Assembly: GCA_916610825.1 (NCBI GenBank)
Contig: OU744447.1
Coordinates: forward strand, 36,635,024-36,699,023
DNA from: Haliclystus octoradiatus
Taxonomy: Eukaryota > Cnidaria > Staurozoa > Stauromedusae > Haliclystidae
Length of the DNA stretch: 64,000 nucleotides
Direction of reading: 5' to 3'
In this document: positions 62,727-64,000 of the stretch, piece after piece
Layout of the letters: each line of letters opens with the position of its first letter
How positions within the stretch are numbered: the first letter of the stretch is position 1
The notes under the pieces: model-generated
What the model saw: only the letters and a program-made list of their open reading frames with translations
Database searches by the model: none
What the model was told of the DNA's origin: nothing
Position numbers and translations under genes: made by a program

Positions 62727-64000
62727 TTTCAATGCTATCGACGCGGCTGCGTTTTCTGCGTAAAGCTACTTGGCGTTTTAGTTGACGTTCATAACTTCAT
62801 ATTGAGGTTTTAATCATGGCGATGGCGGTTTAAACTTTGCAGTTTCCAGACTTTGTAAGAATGAAATTGTTGGAAACACAATGTAAAATTGTTTGAAATG
62901 ATGGAATCAGTACAGCCTCATCTGCAACAAAGTATTTATTTTTATGAAGAAGATATATTTAACTGAGATGAGATGGATAAGTGAAAATATTCATTCAAGT
63001 GAGTTTGTCTGAATTCGAACTGACACGAGTTGACATGAGCCTAGCTAGCGCGAGTTGACATTCTTATCTTCGTTATTGGCGTTGATTTCTTCATATTCTA
63101 ATTCCCCATTTTGCTTCAATAACAGAATAAGCAATACCTTCAAGTCAGTTAGTTAGTTAATTTGTATGTGGGTAATATTGCGAAGATGTTTGTCCACATC
63201 ACACAACAAGCATATTATAATTTTCAGCGGGTTGGGCGAAATTCACAAGCTTTGTAAAGAAAACGTCATCGAAAGAACATGATATATCATCATTTATCCA
63301 GAGCCTTCAAGTTTGAATTAATTATTTTTCCAAAGAGCAGAGACATTTGAGCTCAAGTCAATTTTGCTTCTTAAAAAGTCATTAACAGACATAACTGCCT
63401 CGGACTTTGCTGAAATACTCTCGGAAACTACGTAAATATAATAGTAAAACCAATTTAATATAACACAGTATCACACGTTCAAGGGCCATCCATGAAGTAC
63501 TCAGAGAGTCAGAGTCAGACTGGACCCTCCCTGTATTCAGCAGTACACTTTCAAATAACCCGCATACCTTCTATGTACGCCAGGCTACTTGCAAAGATTC
63601 CCCCTCTTGATCACTAGTCTCTGCTTTTGTTGTTGTGGTTTGAGCAAGCAAGGCAACAGATTCTTTAAATTGCTGATTAAAATGCCCGCAAAATTGATGT
63701 TTGTAGAGCTTTTGTTACTATTAGTGTGCCTCCGGTGCCAAACCTTTTCAGGGACGATTTAAAGATACATCTGTAGGCCTACTGTGATGATTGGTACCCC
63801 TCCACCTTGTTCCCGCAACTGTACGCTTGTTATGTAATTTCCGAGATCTCCAATAACGAAACATCACCAGCAATCGTCTGCAAATTATTACTGAACTGAA
63901 ACGTAATTCTGTTGCCCAAAAACATTTCCAGGGAACGCTCTTTCTTCTCAGGGGTGCAATCACCCTTCTCTGCAATCTTGTTTATTGATGACCCCTGATT
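62727..64000 (-). repeat. Right arm of the large inverted repeat
   Basis: Inverse of 44845-46117, with noticeable divergence and small indels. The arm reaches the window end, so its outer boundary is uncertain. Confidence 0.85.

Overview
Eukaryotic (metazoan, most likely invertebrate) DNA. The signs are GT-AG introns, AT-rich intergenic and intronic sequence, a vertebrate-type eIF2-alpha kinase catalytic domain, and many animal-type transposable elements (BEL/Pao, Ty3/gypsy, Penelope, CR1/L2-like LINEs, foldback elements, TTAA and TA MITEs). I cannot name the species from the sequence. There are no bacterial operons, CRISPR arrays or ribosome binding sites.

Host genes. The main host gene lies on the minus strand. 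Seven short exons between 34.7 kb and 1.9 kb join without a stop and with matching splice phases. They encode the N-lobe, an acidic Ser-rich insert and the start of the C-lobe (up to the HRDLK catalytic loop) of a PERK-like (EIF2AK3-like) eIF2-alpha kinase. The luminal/N-terminal part and the DFG-containing C-lobe are not seen and should lie outside the window or in exons I could not recognise. The introns (1.2 to 9.9 kb) hold most of the transposons. At the left edge, on the same strand and probably inside the next kinase intron, is a second small gene of unknown function (1-765). It has a TATA box, a very short intron and an upstream array of eight CGTTGCGC motifs.

Layout. 0-1.1 kb: unknown gene and promoter array. 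1.9 kb: kinase HRDLK exon. 3.3-10.35 kb: element with 315-bp inverted ends holding a decayed CR1/L2-like LINE. 10.9 kb: hammerhead-like hairpin. 11.5 kb: kinase exon. 12.3-16.2 kb: foldback element inserted in a TTAA-type MITE. 18.9-21.7 kb: Penelope-like element with terminal repeats. 21.8-26.5 kb: three kinase insert exons among minisatellites and MITEs. 28.2-28.9 kb: intact TTAA MITE. 29.7 kb: kinase exon. 30.3-32.8 kb: TTCATGAA-rich foldback carrying an odd 890-bp gypsy pol fragment with inverted ends. 34.6 kb: kinase P-loop exon. 36.4-42.6 kb: three foldback elements and a LINE 3' end. 42.9-43.4 kb: gene-like remnant.

The right third (44.8-64.0 kb) is a set of Russian-doll insertions: inverted-repeat arms (44.8-46.1 and 62.7-64.0 kb) enclose a LINE, which encloses a BEL/Pao element (46743-59409), which encloses a foldback element (47964-53440), which encloses a small gypsy-type element (48883-51935). 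For the last three levels the target-site duplications and reading frames re-join exactly. The innermost element codes a single open Gag-protease-integrase protein with no reverse transcriptase. LTR pairs differ by about one base, so these insertions look recent.
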